From NCBI GenBank assembly GCA_019118365.1, contig DWZA01000051.1, forward strand, positions 1 to 64,000: a DNA stretch of 64,000 nucleotides, in the 5' to 3' direction. The stretch's first letter is position 1. Every line of letters starts with the position of its first letter. Below the pieces are notes generated by a model that searched no databases, was not told where the DNA came from, and saw only the letters and a list, made by a program, of their open reading frames with translations. Shown here one piece after another: positions 19,098 to 28,178 of the stretch. The position numbers and the translations under genes were made by a program. Origin of the DNA: Candidatus Lachnoclostridium stercoravium (GTDB lineage: Bacteria; Bacillota; Clostridia; Lachnospirales; Lachnospiraceae).

Positions 19098-20484
19098 AGA
19101 TCTATTCTTTTCATTTGGGAAAATCCTTCATGTAGACAGATTTGAGATAGACGAGCTGCCGGATCACCATGGAAGGTTTGCTATTACGGCTGTTTTAGAT
19201 GCAGATCTGGAAAAGGATATTTTCTTTCAGGTGCCGGATGAGATAAGTCTTTTATACCGGCAGAACGGCGAAGAAAAAGTCTTATTTTTCGGCCTGCTGT
19301 TCCGTTCGTCCATGAAGAGAAAGGGAAAATACCTGTATCTGGACCTGGAAGCAAAAAGCTGCACTTACCAGATGGATTTAGTAAAAGAGATCCGTTCTTT
19401 CCAGAATACGAAAGAAACAGGAAGCCAGATCGTAAAAGAGGTATTAAAACAGTATCCGGGATGCATATGCTTGGAGAATTTCGAAGATGGTCCCCTGGAA
19501 CAGTTTCTGATCCAGTATGAAGAAACGGACTGGGAATTTTTGAAAAGGCTGGCAAGAAAATACCATGTGCGCCTTTATCCCCAGGTGACTGCCAAGAAGC
19601 CGTCCTTTCGCATAGGCTTTCCCAGGGTCAGGGAAGACTGGCAGATAAGAGAGGACTTCTTTACAACTGCCGTCAGCTTTGATACCTACGAAGACAGGAA
19701 GGCCAACATGAAAGGAGACGTCCTGCCTCAGCAGTATCTGTCCTGGACAGCGGAAGGCTATCACATTATTCCCTTGGGAGCCCGCCTCCTTTACAGGGGA
19801 AAGGAATGGCTGGTAGGAGCGGTAAGGCGGAGGCTGGATCAGGGAATATTAAAAAATACCTATACCCTTGTACAGGAAGAAACAGAAGCCCTTCCTCCTT
19901 ATTGTAATCCTCTCCTTCCTGGCATATCCCTGGATGGAACCATCAAAAATGTGGCCAGAGATCAGGTGCAGGTCTATATGGAAGAGGATACGAACACGAG
20001 GACAGCCGGCCAATACTGGTTCCCATATTCTACAGTGGCAGGCTCTGCCGACGGAAGCGGCTGGTACTGTATGCCGGAAATCGGAGAAAAGATACGGGTC
20101 TATTTTCCGGAAGCAGATGAGCGGGGGGCATATGTGATATCGGCTCTTTCCGGCAACACCTTAAGCAATCAGACCGGTTCCATGGATCCGGCTGTAAAGC
20201 ATATTTCCACGGCTCAGGGAAATACCGTAACATTCTGCGCAGGCGGAGCAAATATCTCCGTAAAAGGAGGAACAGGTAGGGTAAACCTTGGATCCGGCGG
20301 CGATCTGAGCATTACGGCGGCTGAAAGCATCTCTATTTATGCCGGCAGCAAAATAACTTTTGACGGAAATGAGATCGTAACGTCAGCCGACGAGAAAATA
20401 GATATGGCAGCAGATCCTGGGGCATCCATAAAGATGAGCACATCTCAGATCGATCTGAAGGCGTCGAAGATTTACCAGAACTGA
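19066..20484 (+). CDS. VgrG/gp27-gp5-like spike protein 1
   Basis: RSFQNTKETGSQIVKEVLKQYP, LIQYEETDWEFLKRLARKYHVRLYP, OB-fold block GSGWYCMPEIGEKIRVYFP, C-terminal beta-repeat region. Confidence 0.88.
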   Translation: MMEMNEALTYKDLFFSFGKILHVDRFEIDELPDHHGRFAITAVLDADLEKDIFFQVPDEISLLYRQNGEEKVLFFGLLFRSSMKRKGKYLYLDLEAKSCTYQMDLVKEIRSFQNTKETGSQIVKEVLKQYPGCICLENFEDGPLEQFLIQYEETDWEFLKRLARKYHVRLYPQVTAKKPSFRIGFPRVREDWQIREDFFTTAVSFDTYEDRKANMKGDVLPQQYLSWTAEGYHIIPLGARLLYRGKEWLVGAVRRRLDQGILKNTYTLVQEETEALPPYCNPLLPGISLDGTIKNVARDQVQVYMEEDTNTRTAGQYWFPYSTVAGSADGSGWYCMPEIGEKIRVYFPEADERGAYVISALSGNTLSNQTGSMDPAVKHISTAQGNTVTFCAGGANISVKGGTGRVNLGSGGDLSITAAESISIYAGSKITFDGNEIVTSADEKIDMAADPGASIKMSTSQIDLKASKIYQN

Positions 20485-20496
20485 CAGGAGGAAAAA

Positions 20497-21879
20497 ATGG
20501 AGTTCTATACGTTGGACCAGCTGATGGTAGAAGGCGTTGATATCGGGCCTATTGCAGAATTAGAAGTGCATAATGGGACCGGCAGCCATGGATGGATGAA
20601 GGTCAGGGCCCAGATAGGGGAAGAAAAGGAAGCCCAGCTGCTTTATGGCCTTGCAAGCAGGCAGCAGGGAAAGCTGTACGGGGGAAGCAGGCTGCTGTTT
20701 GCAGGCGTATTAAGCCATGTGGAATTTTTCCGCAAAGACCAGGTGCGGTATGCCTCTCTCATTTTCCGCACGGCTACATGTCTGATGGATGTGGAAAAAA
20801 AATCCCGTTCATTTCAAAACACGTCGATGACATACAGTGAACTGCTGAGCCTGGTACTTGGCGATTATCCCAATGCAGACTTCGTGCTGTCCGTCCCAGA
20901 CAGGCCGTTGGGGGAGCTTCTGGTCCAGTATAAGGAAACAGACTGGCAGTTTTTAAAAAGAGTTTTTTCCCAGCAGTATACGTCTCTTGGAGCTTCTATG
21001 AACCAGGAAGGGATACGGATTTACGCAGGAGTGCCAAATCTGGAAAGCCAGTGGGAGTATCAGCTGGAGGCAGTGACAAAGGAAGAGGCGCAGGTAAGGC
21101 GGTTTCAGGACATGGGGGCAGGAGAGCCGGATTTTATGGATTATCAGGTATTGTCAGGAGCCTGCCAGGATATGTTCGCTTCCTTAGATGTGGAAGGAAG
21201 CTCCCTTTCCGTCTCAGCTCTTGACTGGAAGCTGGCGAAGGGAAGACTGGAGTGCCGCTATATTTTAAGAAGCCGTTCAGGAATTGGAGAATATCCTGTT
21301 TATCCAGTATCTTTGGTGGGAATCGCCCTGGAAGGGAGGATATTGGAAGTAAAGGGAAATCTGGTAAGGGTTCATATGGATATGGACGATCCCTATCAGC
21401 AGCCGGACGTTTACTGGTTTCCGTACGCCACAATGTCAGCCTCTTTAAACGGAAGCGGATGGTATTATATGCCGGAGCCTGGAGACAGGGTAAGAGTGGA
21501 ATTTCCAGACAAATATGCCAGAGACGCTCTGGTGATCAATTCCGCGAGCATTTATCAGGTTCCAGGGGAAGGCCAGGATAGTATGGTGGATCCGGCCGTA
21601 AAATATCTGAGCAATCAGGCAGGGCAGAAAATGTCCTTAAGTCCCGGCGGAGTGGCAGTCAGCGCCGGATCTTCCGGCATTACCGTGAATAACAGCGGCG
21701 CTGTTATTATATGGGGAAACAATGAGATTTTGATCAAAGCAGAGGAAAAGATCACCATGTCGGCGGAATCCATTGAATTTTGCGGAGCCGATGAGGTAAA
21801 AGCGGTCAATGAAGCCGGAACGGGAGCCGTGCTGAAAAGCAACATGGAGCTTACTGGGACAGAAGTTCTGATCAATTAA
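20497..21879 (+). CDS. VgrG-like spike protein 2
   Basis: SRSFQNTSMTYSELLSLVLGDYP, LLVQYKETDWQFLKRVFSQQY, GSGWYYMPEPGDRVRVEFP. Confidence 0.88.
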   Translation: MEFYTLDQLMVEGVDIGPIAELEVHNGTGSHGWMKVRAQIGEEKEAQLLYGLASRQQGKLYGGSRLLFAGVLSHVEFFRKDQVRYASLIFRTATCLMDVEKKSRSFQNTSMTYSELLSLVLGDYPNADFVLSVPDRPLGELLVQYKETDWQFLKRVFSQQYTSLGASMNQEGIRIYAGVPNLESQWEYQLEAVTKEEAQVRRFQDMGAGEPDFMDYQVLSGACQDMFASLDVEGSSLSVSALDWKLAKGRLECRYILRSRSGIGEYPVYPVSLVGIALEGRILEVKGNLVRVHMDMDDPYQQPDVYWFPYATMSASLNGSGWYYMPEPGDRVRVEFPDKYARDALVINSASIYQVPGEGQDSMVDPAVKYLSNQAGQKMSLSPGGVAVSAGSSGITVNNSGAVIIWGNNEILIKAEEKITMSAESIEFCGADEVKAVNEAGTGAVLKSNMELTGTEVLIN

Positions 21880-21894
21880 AGAGGGAGGAAAAAA

Positions 21895-22923
21895 GTGAAC
21901 CGGCAGCAGGCAGTGGAACAGTTTCAGAAAAAGGCAGAAGAGATCATGGAAGAGATGGACGGCCGGTTTTGGGATGAACTTTTTACAAGGCGGTCAGAGC
22001 TGGCTGAGAGGCTGGAAAACAGCCTGAAATCCTTAAGAGAAAAAGTGGAGATAAACGGAAAAGAATGCCGTTATATATACAGTTCCTTTTTGTGGACGGA
22101 TCTGCTTGAGGGAAGATACAGGGCGGCTCTGCAGGCAGTAGGAGAAGATTATATTCTGGATGAAGAGCCTTTGGATATATGGATGGATCTGGAGGATTTT
22201 TTTCAGGGGCTGAACGCATCCTGGAAAAAGCTGATGGAAGTAAAGATCCCATATGCAGGAAAAGTGAATGACTGGGATATCTATTACCTTATTGCAGAAA
22301 GGGCTATGTACCATTTCAGAGAGATCGGATTTTTGCTTCGCTTTCTGCTGAGGGAAAAGGGAAAGCAGAAAGCGATCATGGAAATGATCCCAGAACAGTT
22401 TCCAAGGATCTTCCGCTGGGGCGAGTACAGGGATCAGGGAGAGACTTTGTTTTATTACGACAGTCAGGGAATGGATGAGGAACGGCTGGGACTGCTTTTG
22501 AAAGAAAATTTTTCCTTTCCTTATATCCTTCAGAACCGGCATTTTATGAATGGGAAATATAAAAAGCTTTCCATAGAAAACAGGAATCTCCAGTATGCTG
22601 TATTTGAAAACTGCAGTTTTACCCATGTTTCTTTCTCAGGGTCTTCCCTATGGGGCGGCCGGTTTATAAACTGCAGGCTGAAGGACTGCAGCTTTCATGG
22701 AGCAGAGCTGGCTATGGCCCGTTTTGAAAATTGTATATTTCAGGACAATGACTGGGAGGAAGCCAGATTTTTCAATACTTTCTGCAGTAAAGAAGAACCG
22801 GAGGAACTGGATAAAGAGCAGAGGGCGGGAATCCTGAGACAGGAGGAAGAATACGATGGAGCGATATTTTTTTGCGGAACAGGACAGGCAGGTGAGAGAC
22901 TGCATCCGTCTGGAAGGATTTGA
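21895..22923 (+). CDS. Pentapeptide-repeat protein
   Basis: YAVFENCSFTHVSFSGSSLWGGRFINCRLKDCSFHGAELAMARFENCIF; RBS gggagga before GTG/ATG start region. Confidence 0.75.
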   Translation: MNRQQAVEQFQKKAEEIMEEMDGRFWDELFTRRSELAERLENSLKSLREKVEINGKECRYIYSSFLWTDLLEGRYRAALQAVGEDYILDEEPLDIWMDLEDFFQGLNASWKKLMEVKIPYAGKVNDWDIYYLIAERAMYHFREIGFLLRFLLREKGKQKAIMEMIPEQFPRIFRWGEYRDQGETLFYYDSQGMDEERLGLLLKENFSFPYILQNRHFMNGKYKKLSIENRNLQYAVFENCSFTHVSFSGSSLWGGRFINCRLKDCSFHGAELAMARFENCIFQDNDWEEARFFNTFCSKEEPEELDKEQRAGILRQEEEYDGAIFFCGTGQAGERLHPSGRI

Positions 22924-23383
22924 TCTGGTCAACGGACAGAGAAAGATCTTCCGGCCAGAGGAAAAAGACATGGTAAATGAAGCCACTTTTCTTTACGTCA
23001 AAGATGGAAGGGAAGAGACAGTACTGGATTTTTATCAAAGCCCTGTCACTATGATCTCGTCATCTGTTCAGGAGGTATTCGCCATGTACGAGGATAACAT
23101 CTTGTTTAAAAGAGTTTATCTGGTAAGCAGGGAAAAGGGAATATCCCGTAATTTTTATATTCCTTTCATTCCCCGCCTGGACGGCATGTCTTCTTTTGTA
23201 GAGCGGTATCCGGACGGAAGAGAGAAGAAGGTAATTTTAGACAGGGAAAAATGCCGGGGACATCATGTGTTCTATCTGGCGGACAGTATGACAAGGCGGC
23301 CGGTAATAAGCCTGGCTGCAGCAGAAAGCCTGCTTAGGAGAAGGGTTATAGGTCTGAAGCTTCAGGAAGTGGAGGTAAGATAA
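22856..23383 (+). CDS. Hypothetical protein (possible adaptor or immunity)
   Basis: Overlaps the preceding gene; lies between the pentapeptide protein and the PAAR-like gene; family not recognised. Confidence 0.6.
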   Translation: MERYFFAEQDRQVRDCIRLEGFDLVNGQRKIFRPEEKDMVNEATFLYVKDGREETVLDFYQSPVTMISSSVQEVFAMYEDNILFKRVYLVSREKGISRNFYIPFIPRLDGMSSFVERYPDGREKKVILDREKCRGHHVFYLADSMTRRPVISLAAAESLLRRRVIGLKLQEVEVR

Positions 23384-23824
23384 ATGGCAGATTTACAGGA
23401 TAAGTATATTGTATTTGGAGCAAAGACAAAATGCTCCATGGGGCTTAGAGAAAGCCAGTTGGTGCTGCCTCAGGATCATGGGATCTTTATACGGGGAAAA
23501 GCGCAGATCCACGTAAAAGATAAGGAAGCATTTACAAATATAATCCCTTTCGGAGGCTGCAAAAGCGCGGCCAATCCAGATACGGCTATGAAGATGGCCC
23601 AAAAAGGCATAGCCCTGCCGCCCCTTTCTTTTGCAGGGACCTTCTGCATGCCGGCGGTGCCTGCGCTCTGTGCAGGGACATGTACGCCGGTGATAACTGC
23701 GGCAGAATGGGATGATGGAAATGAATTTACAGATATTGACGATGAAAAGGCGCTGCTTGGAAGGTGCACGCTTACCTGTGCTTATGGAGGCGTGATCGAG
23801 ATCACAGATGCGGGACAGTCCTAA
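23384..23824 (+). CDS. DUF4280 / PAAR-like spike-tip protein
   Basis: GAKTKCSMG start, small Cys/Pro-rich protein with PF(G)GCKSAANP, LCAGTCTPVI, TLTCAYGGVIEITDAGQ. Confidence 0.82.
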   Translation: MADLQDKYIVFGAKTKCSMGLRESQLVLPQDHGIFIRGKAQIHVKDKEAFTNIIPFGGCKSAANPDTAMKMAQKGIALPPLSFAGTFCMPAVPALCAGTCTPVITAAEWDDGNEFTDIDDEKALLGRCTLTCAYGGVIEITDAGQS

Positions 23825-23842
23825 GTCCCTGGGAGAAAAGCC

Positions 23843-26149
23843 ATGAGAATATCATTCCGCGAATTTATGATCGAACTGGATACGGAAGGGATCCTTGAAA
23901 TTACCAGCTATGAATTGACGGAAGGACTGAATGAACATTCTCTGCTGAAACTGGAATGCCTGCTGGACGAGGACTGCCGTGAAAAAGCGGTGTCATATAC
24001 TTCACAGGATTCTGTAGTTTCTGTGTGGGAAGGGGACAGCCTGATCTTTTTCGGCTGCCTGTATTTCGCAGAGACCCGATTGAAAAAAGGAAAATGGGAG
24101 CTTTCTCTTCAATACATTTCCACCACTTATGAATTAGATATAAAAAAACGTTCCAGAGTTTTTTACCGCCAGGGAGAGCTGTACAGGGATATAATTCAGA
24201 AGATCGCCGATCTCTATCCGGAAACACAGATCAGGGACGAGGCTTCTGGCGGAAAGGCCAGCCCCGGCCCGCTGCTTCAGTACGAGGAAACGGACTGGGA
24301 ATTTTTAAAACGTCTGGCCAGCCATTTTTCCGCCTTTTTGATTCCGGATACCTTGTCAGAAGAAAAAAGATTCTACTTTGGGATTCCGGATATTCAAAAC
24401 GGGCAGGAAATCTGGGATTGGGATTATGAGATCATCCAGGACGCAGACCGCTATAACCGTTTCGGCCAGGGAATGAAGCAGGAATATACAGTGTGGAGAG
24501 TTATCAGCCCTCTCCGTCTACGCATGGGAGAAAAGGTGCGGTTTAACGGCACAGATTCTGTGGTTACAAACATACATATATTTTCCAGAAAAGGAGAGAT
24601 TCTGAGAGAGTATACCTTCAGCAGGCCGTCAGGGCTTGTGATGCGGCCGTCTTATAATTATGAGATTTTGGGTATCAGCCTTCCAGTTACGATCATTGCC
24701 AGAAAGGGAAATCTCGTTCAGGTAGAATTTGATGTAAATCAGCCCTATCCGTCAGAGCAGCCTTCTGTATTCTTTACATATGGAATTGAAAGCAGCAGCT
24801 TTTACTGTATGCCGGAGATAGGAAGCAGGGCCCATGTTTACTTTCCCAACAGGCAAGAGTGGAAAGCTATTGCGGTCCATGCGTTAAATTTAGACGGGGG
24901 GACAGGAAGAAATCCGGACAACAAGACATTTTCCGCTCCCACAGGGGCGGCTATGCAGCTTTCTCCGTCTGCATACTATTTTCAGTCTGACTCCGGAGGC
25001 GCTTCTACGCTTCACATGGGCACAGATGGAAATGTGACACTGACAGGGAAAAATATTTCTCTTTCTGCGGGAACCTCTATTACAGTAGGAAAAGGGAAGG
25101 AATCAACGCCAAAAGTATTTCTGCAGTCAAAAGGAGATCAGCTTTATAAAGCGGGAAGTTCGTCAGTAGCCTTAGAGGCAAATCTGGTGATCATTGCAGA
25201 TAAAGCCAAGCTGAAGGCAGAAAGCGGAGATATGTCCGCCCAGGCCCAGGCCGTTGAGGAGGCCCTTACGGCCAATGACGGAGCATTGATGGACAGCTAT
25301 AATAACCCGGCGCCTTCTGGAAATCCCTCCGGCTCATCTCAGGGAAGTTCTTCTGGATCATCTTCCGGAAGCAGTTCTGGCTCATCTTCTGGAGGCGGAA
25401 ATACCGGCAGCCAGGGAACTGCGAAGGAAAGCCCATGGAAGCTGACGGGAGGTTCCTATAAATTTAAGCCCAAAAAAACAGACAATAAGACACCTGCAGG
25501 ATGGATCGACGATAAGGATAATGAAGACAATTATAAGAAGTCCCTTTATGATAACGGAAATCCGGATAAAATAGAAAAATACCGGCATACGGCTTCTATT
25601 ATAGGAATCTCAGGTTCAGGAAACGCTTTTGGGGAAGTGACCGAGAAAAAGAACCAGGACGGAACAGCAAAACTTACTGTGACGCCGGGAGCTTGGAAAG
25701 CGCAGGCGAATATATACGCCGGAATGACAGAGGAAAATAAAAAGTTCGGTGTAGGGATCCAGGGGTCTGCCAGCATTGCGATGGTAGAAATTAAAGGAGA
25801 AGCAAGAAAGGGTTCTGAAGACTACAACATCCACGCAGGAGGAGAAGTATCTGTTTTAAAGGCGGAAGCGAAAGCGGACGCAGTCTTAGGATATAACAAA
25901 GATGGAAAATTCCAGGCTGGAATCGCAGGGGAAGCCGGAGCTTATCAGATAGAGGGAAGCATATCAGGAGGAGTAACTGTAGCGGGAGTAGAAGTGAATG
26001 CCAAGGCATCGGGAAAGATAGGATTTGGCGTGGAAGGAGAATTCGGAATTATCGACGGAAAGATCAAGGCCAAGCTGGGCCTCTGCTTCCTGTTTGGAGG
26101 TTCTGTGGAATTTGAGATTGATGTCAGCAAGTACGTGCCCTGGCTGTAG
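23843..26149 (+). CDS. VgrG-like spike protein 3 with Ser/Gly linker and C-terminal cargo (putative effector) domain
   Basis: VgrG blocks LLQYEETDWEFLKRLASHF and SSSFYCMPEIGSRAHVYFP; linker SGSSQGSSSGSSSGSSSGSSSGGGNTG; then about 260 aa not part of the spike. Confidence 0.85.
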   Translation: MRISFREFMIELDTEGILEITSYELTEGLNEHSLLKLECLLDEDCREKAVSYTSQDSVVSVWEGDSLIFFGCLYFAETRLKKGKWELSLQYISTTYELDIKKRSRVFYRQGELYRDIIQKIADLYPETQIRDEASGGKASPGPLLQYEETDWEFLKRLASHFSAFLIPDTLSEEKRFYFGIPDIQNGQEIWDWDYEIIQDADRYNRFGQGMKQEYTVWRVISPLRLRMGEKVRFNGTDSVVTNIHIFSRKGEILREYTFSRPSGLVMRPSYNYEILGISLPVTIIARKGNLVQVEFDVNQPYPSEQPSVFFTYGIESSSFYCMPEIGSRAHVYFPNRQEWKAIAVHALNLDGGTGRNPDNKTFSAPTGAAMQLSPSAYYFQSDSGGASTLHMGTDGNVTLTGKNISLSAGTSITVGKGKESTPKVFLQSKGDQLYKAGSSSVALEANLVIIADKAKLKAESGDMSAQAQAVEEALTANDGALMDSYNNPAPSGNPSGSSQGSSSGSSSGSSSGSSSGGGNTGSQGTAKESPWKLTGGSYKFKPKKTDNKTPAGWIDDKDNEDNYKKSLYDNGNPDKIEKYRHTASIIGISGSGNAFGEVTEKKNQDGTAKLTVTPGAWKAQANIYAGMTEENKKFGVGIQGSASIAMVEIKGEARKGSEDYNIHAGGEVSVLKAEAKADAVLGYNKDGKFQAGIAGEAGAYQIEGSISGGVTVAGVEVNAKASGKIGFGVEGEFGIIDGKIKAKLGLCFLFGGSVEFEIDVSKYVPWL

Positions 26150-26220
26150 ATTTGACAGCTGATAAACAGGTGACGTATAATGATGACATATAGAAAGTAA
26201 TCGCTCAGGAGGATAAAAGA

Positions 26221-26511
26221 ATGTTAAAGCTGTTGCCGATCGGTACAATAGTACGGGTAAAGGGAGCCCGCGTCCCGTTTATGATCGCAGGATATTTTCC
26301 AGAGGATCAGTCGGTCTCTGGTTACTATTATGATTATTCTGCATTCCCATACCCCATAGGGTTTTCTTCTACCATAGAGGCTACCTTTATGAATGAGACA
26401 GAAATTGAAGGGATCATAGCTATGGGATATCAGGACGAAGAGCAGATGGAATATGTAAAAAAACTGGAAAGTTTCCAGACAGAAGCAGAAGGAGGAGAAA
26501 AGAATGGCTAG
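26221..26511 (+). CDS. DUF4176-like small protein 1
   Basis: LLPIGTIVRVKGARVPFMIAGYFPED...YDYSAFPYPIGF. Confidence 0.75.
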   Translation: MLKLLPIGTIVRVKGARVPFMIAGYFPEDQSVSGYYYDYSAFPYPIGFSSTIEATFMNETEIEGIIAMGYQDEEQMEYVKKLESFQTEAEGGEKNG

Positions 26512-26803
26512 GAAAAACAGGCCTCTTCCTATCGGAAGTGTCGTGCTGTTAAAAGGTGCGGATACAAAAATGATGATTCTGGGATATTTGAAATATGGAC
26601 CCTTTAACCGGACAGATATTTATGATTATGCGGCCTGCCTCTATCCCCAGGGATATCATTCTCCGGAAAAAACATTTGTATTTAACCATGATGGAATTGA
26701 ACGTATCTATGCCCTGGGGTATCAGGACGACAGCCAGATAGAATTTGCGGAAGAATTAATGGAACAATTCCGCTCCATAAAAGGCGAGACAGATTTCAGC
26801 TGA
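26504..26803 (+). CDS. DUF4176-like small protein 2
   Basis: LPIGSVVLLKGADTKMMILGYLKYG...YDYAACLYPQGY; overlaps the previous gene. Confidence 0.75.
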   Translation: MARKNRPLPIGSVVLLKGADTKMMILGYLKYGPFNRTDIYDYAACLYPQGYHSPEKTFVFNHDGIERIYALGYQDDSQIEFAEELMEQFRSIKGETDFS

Positions 26804-26807
26804 AAAA

Positions 26808-27227
26808 ATGAGGAAAAAAAAGATGACATTTGTAATATTAATGGCTGCGGCCGTATTTTCTGTGATTCTTGGAGCGGCATTGATCCTTTATGGAAAAAAA
26901 CTTTACGGAGCCTGTACCAGCCAGGCCAAGGGAATCGTAGTGGATATTTATCATTCTGATCTGTCTCAGGACGACGGATATGCGCCTGTAATAGAATTTA
27001 ATGCAGGCGGAGAAACTGTCCGCGCAAGGGCAAGGACGGAAAAAACAGGAGGCCGGTTCCGCGTCCCATTTGAGGTGGGAGATCAGGTAGAGCTGCGCTA
27101 TGATCCGAAAAATCCAAAGCATTTTCTGGTAGAAGGCTATGATCAGAATATCATCGTCTATGTAGGGGCAAGCGGCTTTTTAGCGGCGGTAATCCTGGTA
27201 GTAACAGCCATTTTATTTTTTCGCTAA
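26808..27227 (+). CDS. Small two-TM protein (DUF3592-like)
   Basis: TM - soluble (AKGIVVDIYHSD...YAPVIEFNAGGETV...VELRYDPKNPKHFLVEG) - TM arrangement. Confidence 0.65.
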   Translation: MRKKKMTFVILMAAAVFSVILGAALILYGKKLYGACTSQAKGIVVDIYHSDLSQDDGYAPVIEFNAGGETVRARARTEKTGGRFRVPFEVGDQVELRYDPKNPKHFLVEGYDQNIIVYVGASGFLAAVILVVTAILFFR

Positions 27228-27288
27228 AAATAATTTTTAACGAAAATTCCGCACCTGAATAAGCATTTATATACCTTGACAATTCAAT

Positions 27289-28164
27289 TTACGGAAATAC
27301 CACGCAGTCCCCGCTTCCCAGACGGCACCAGCTTACGGCGCCGTCTTTTTTCAGCCACTGGTTTACGCTGTCTCCGGAGCAGTGGTTCAGGGCCAAAAAG
27401 CGTATGCCCTGCTCTTTCAGCAGACACATGGTCCGGTTAACGCGCAGGTCGTCCGCGCCGGTTAAGTGGATCCCTCCGACGATGGCCTGGACCGGACGGC
27501 TGAAACGCGTATGGATCGTGGAAAGGATATTTAAAATGCCTGGATGGCAGCAGCCGGTAACGACGATCAGACCCTGAGGATGATCCAGGACCAGGATGAT
27601 CTCGTCGTCAAAGGAATCCGGTTCCATAGAAACGCCGTTCCATTTTACGAACCTGTGGGGGATCGTTTCAAAGGCGTAGATCCTGGGAAAGCCGCCGACG
27701 GCGTAACAGCCTGGGACGATCTTTAACATATCTTTGCAGACAATATGCTCTACATGCGCTTTTTTCAGATCCGATCCGGAAAAGCCGCAGCCCAGATAGG
27801 AATATTTTACCGGGCGGCTGAAACGGGAGAAAAAGGCGGCGTAAGCGTTTTCATCATCTTTATCCAGCGTATATTTCTCTTCAAAAAAGTGATCTCCGGT
27901 GATGAACGGGCAGGAGATCCCGGCCTGCAGCAGCGCCTTATAACCGGCCGCATGATCATAATGGCTGTGGCTGCATACGGTGTAGCCGGCGGATAGAGGA
28001 TCGATCCCCAGCCGTCCGGCATTCTGCAGAAATTCCGGGCCGGGCCCGAAATCAAACAGGATAGACGTTTCATAAGTTTCTATAAAAAAGGAAAGTCCGT
28101 GAGTATGAACCATGGTGCGGTTGCCACCTGGCGTATTGTCGACCAAAGCAGTTATCTTTATCAT
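27289..28164 (-). CDS. MBL-fold metallo-hydrolase
   Basis: MIKITALVDNTPGGN...LFDFGPG...CSHSHYDHAAGYKALL; start taken as the internal Met. Confidence 0.88.
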   Translation of the reverse strand: MIKITALVDNTPGGNRTMVHTHGLSFFIETYETSILFDFGPGPEFLQNAGRLGIDPLSAGYTVCSHSHYDHAAGYKALLQAGISCPFITGDHFFEEKYTLDKDDENAYAAFFSRFSRPVKYSYLGCGFSGSDLKKAHVEHIVCKDMLKIVPGCYAVGGFPRIYAFETIPHRFVKWNGVSMEPDSFDDEIILVLDHPQGLIVVTGCCHPGILNILSTIHTRFSRPVQAIVGGIHLTGADDLRVNRTMCLLKEQGIRFLALNHCSGDSVNQWLKKDGAVSWCRLGSGDCVVFP

Positions 28165-28178
28165 TGAGCTCCTCCTTA

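Noticed and set aside
4231-27227. Interpretation as a prophage tail module or R-type bacteriocin
   Set aside because: No capsid, portal, terminase, tape measure, holin/endolysin or phage regulator recognised; FHA, PP2C, vWA and TM proteins do not fit a phage tail. Kept as the main alternative to test.
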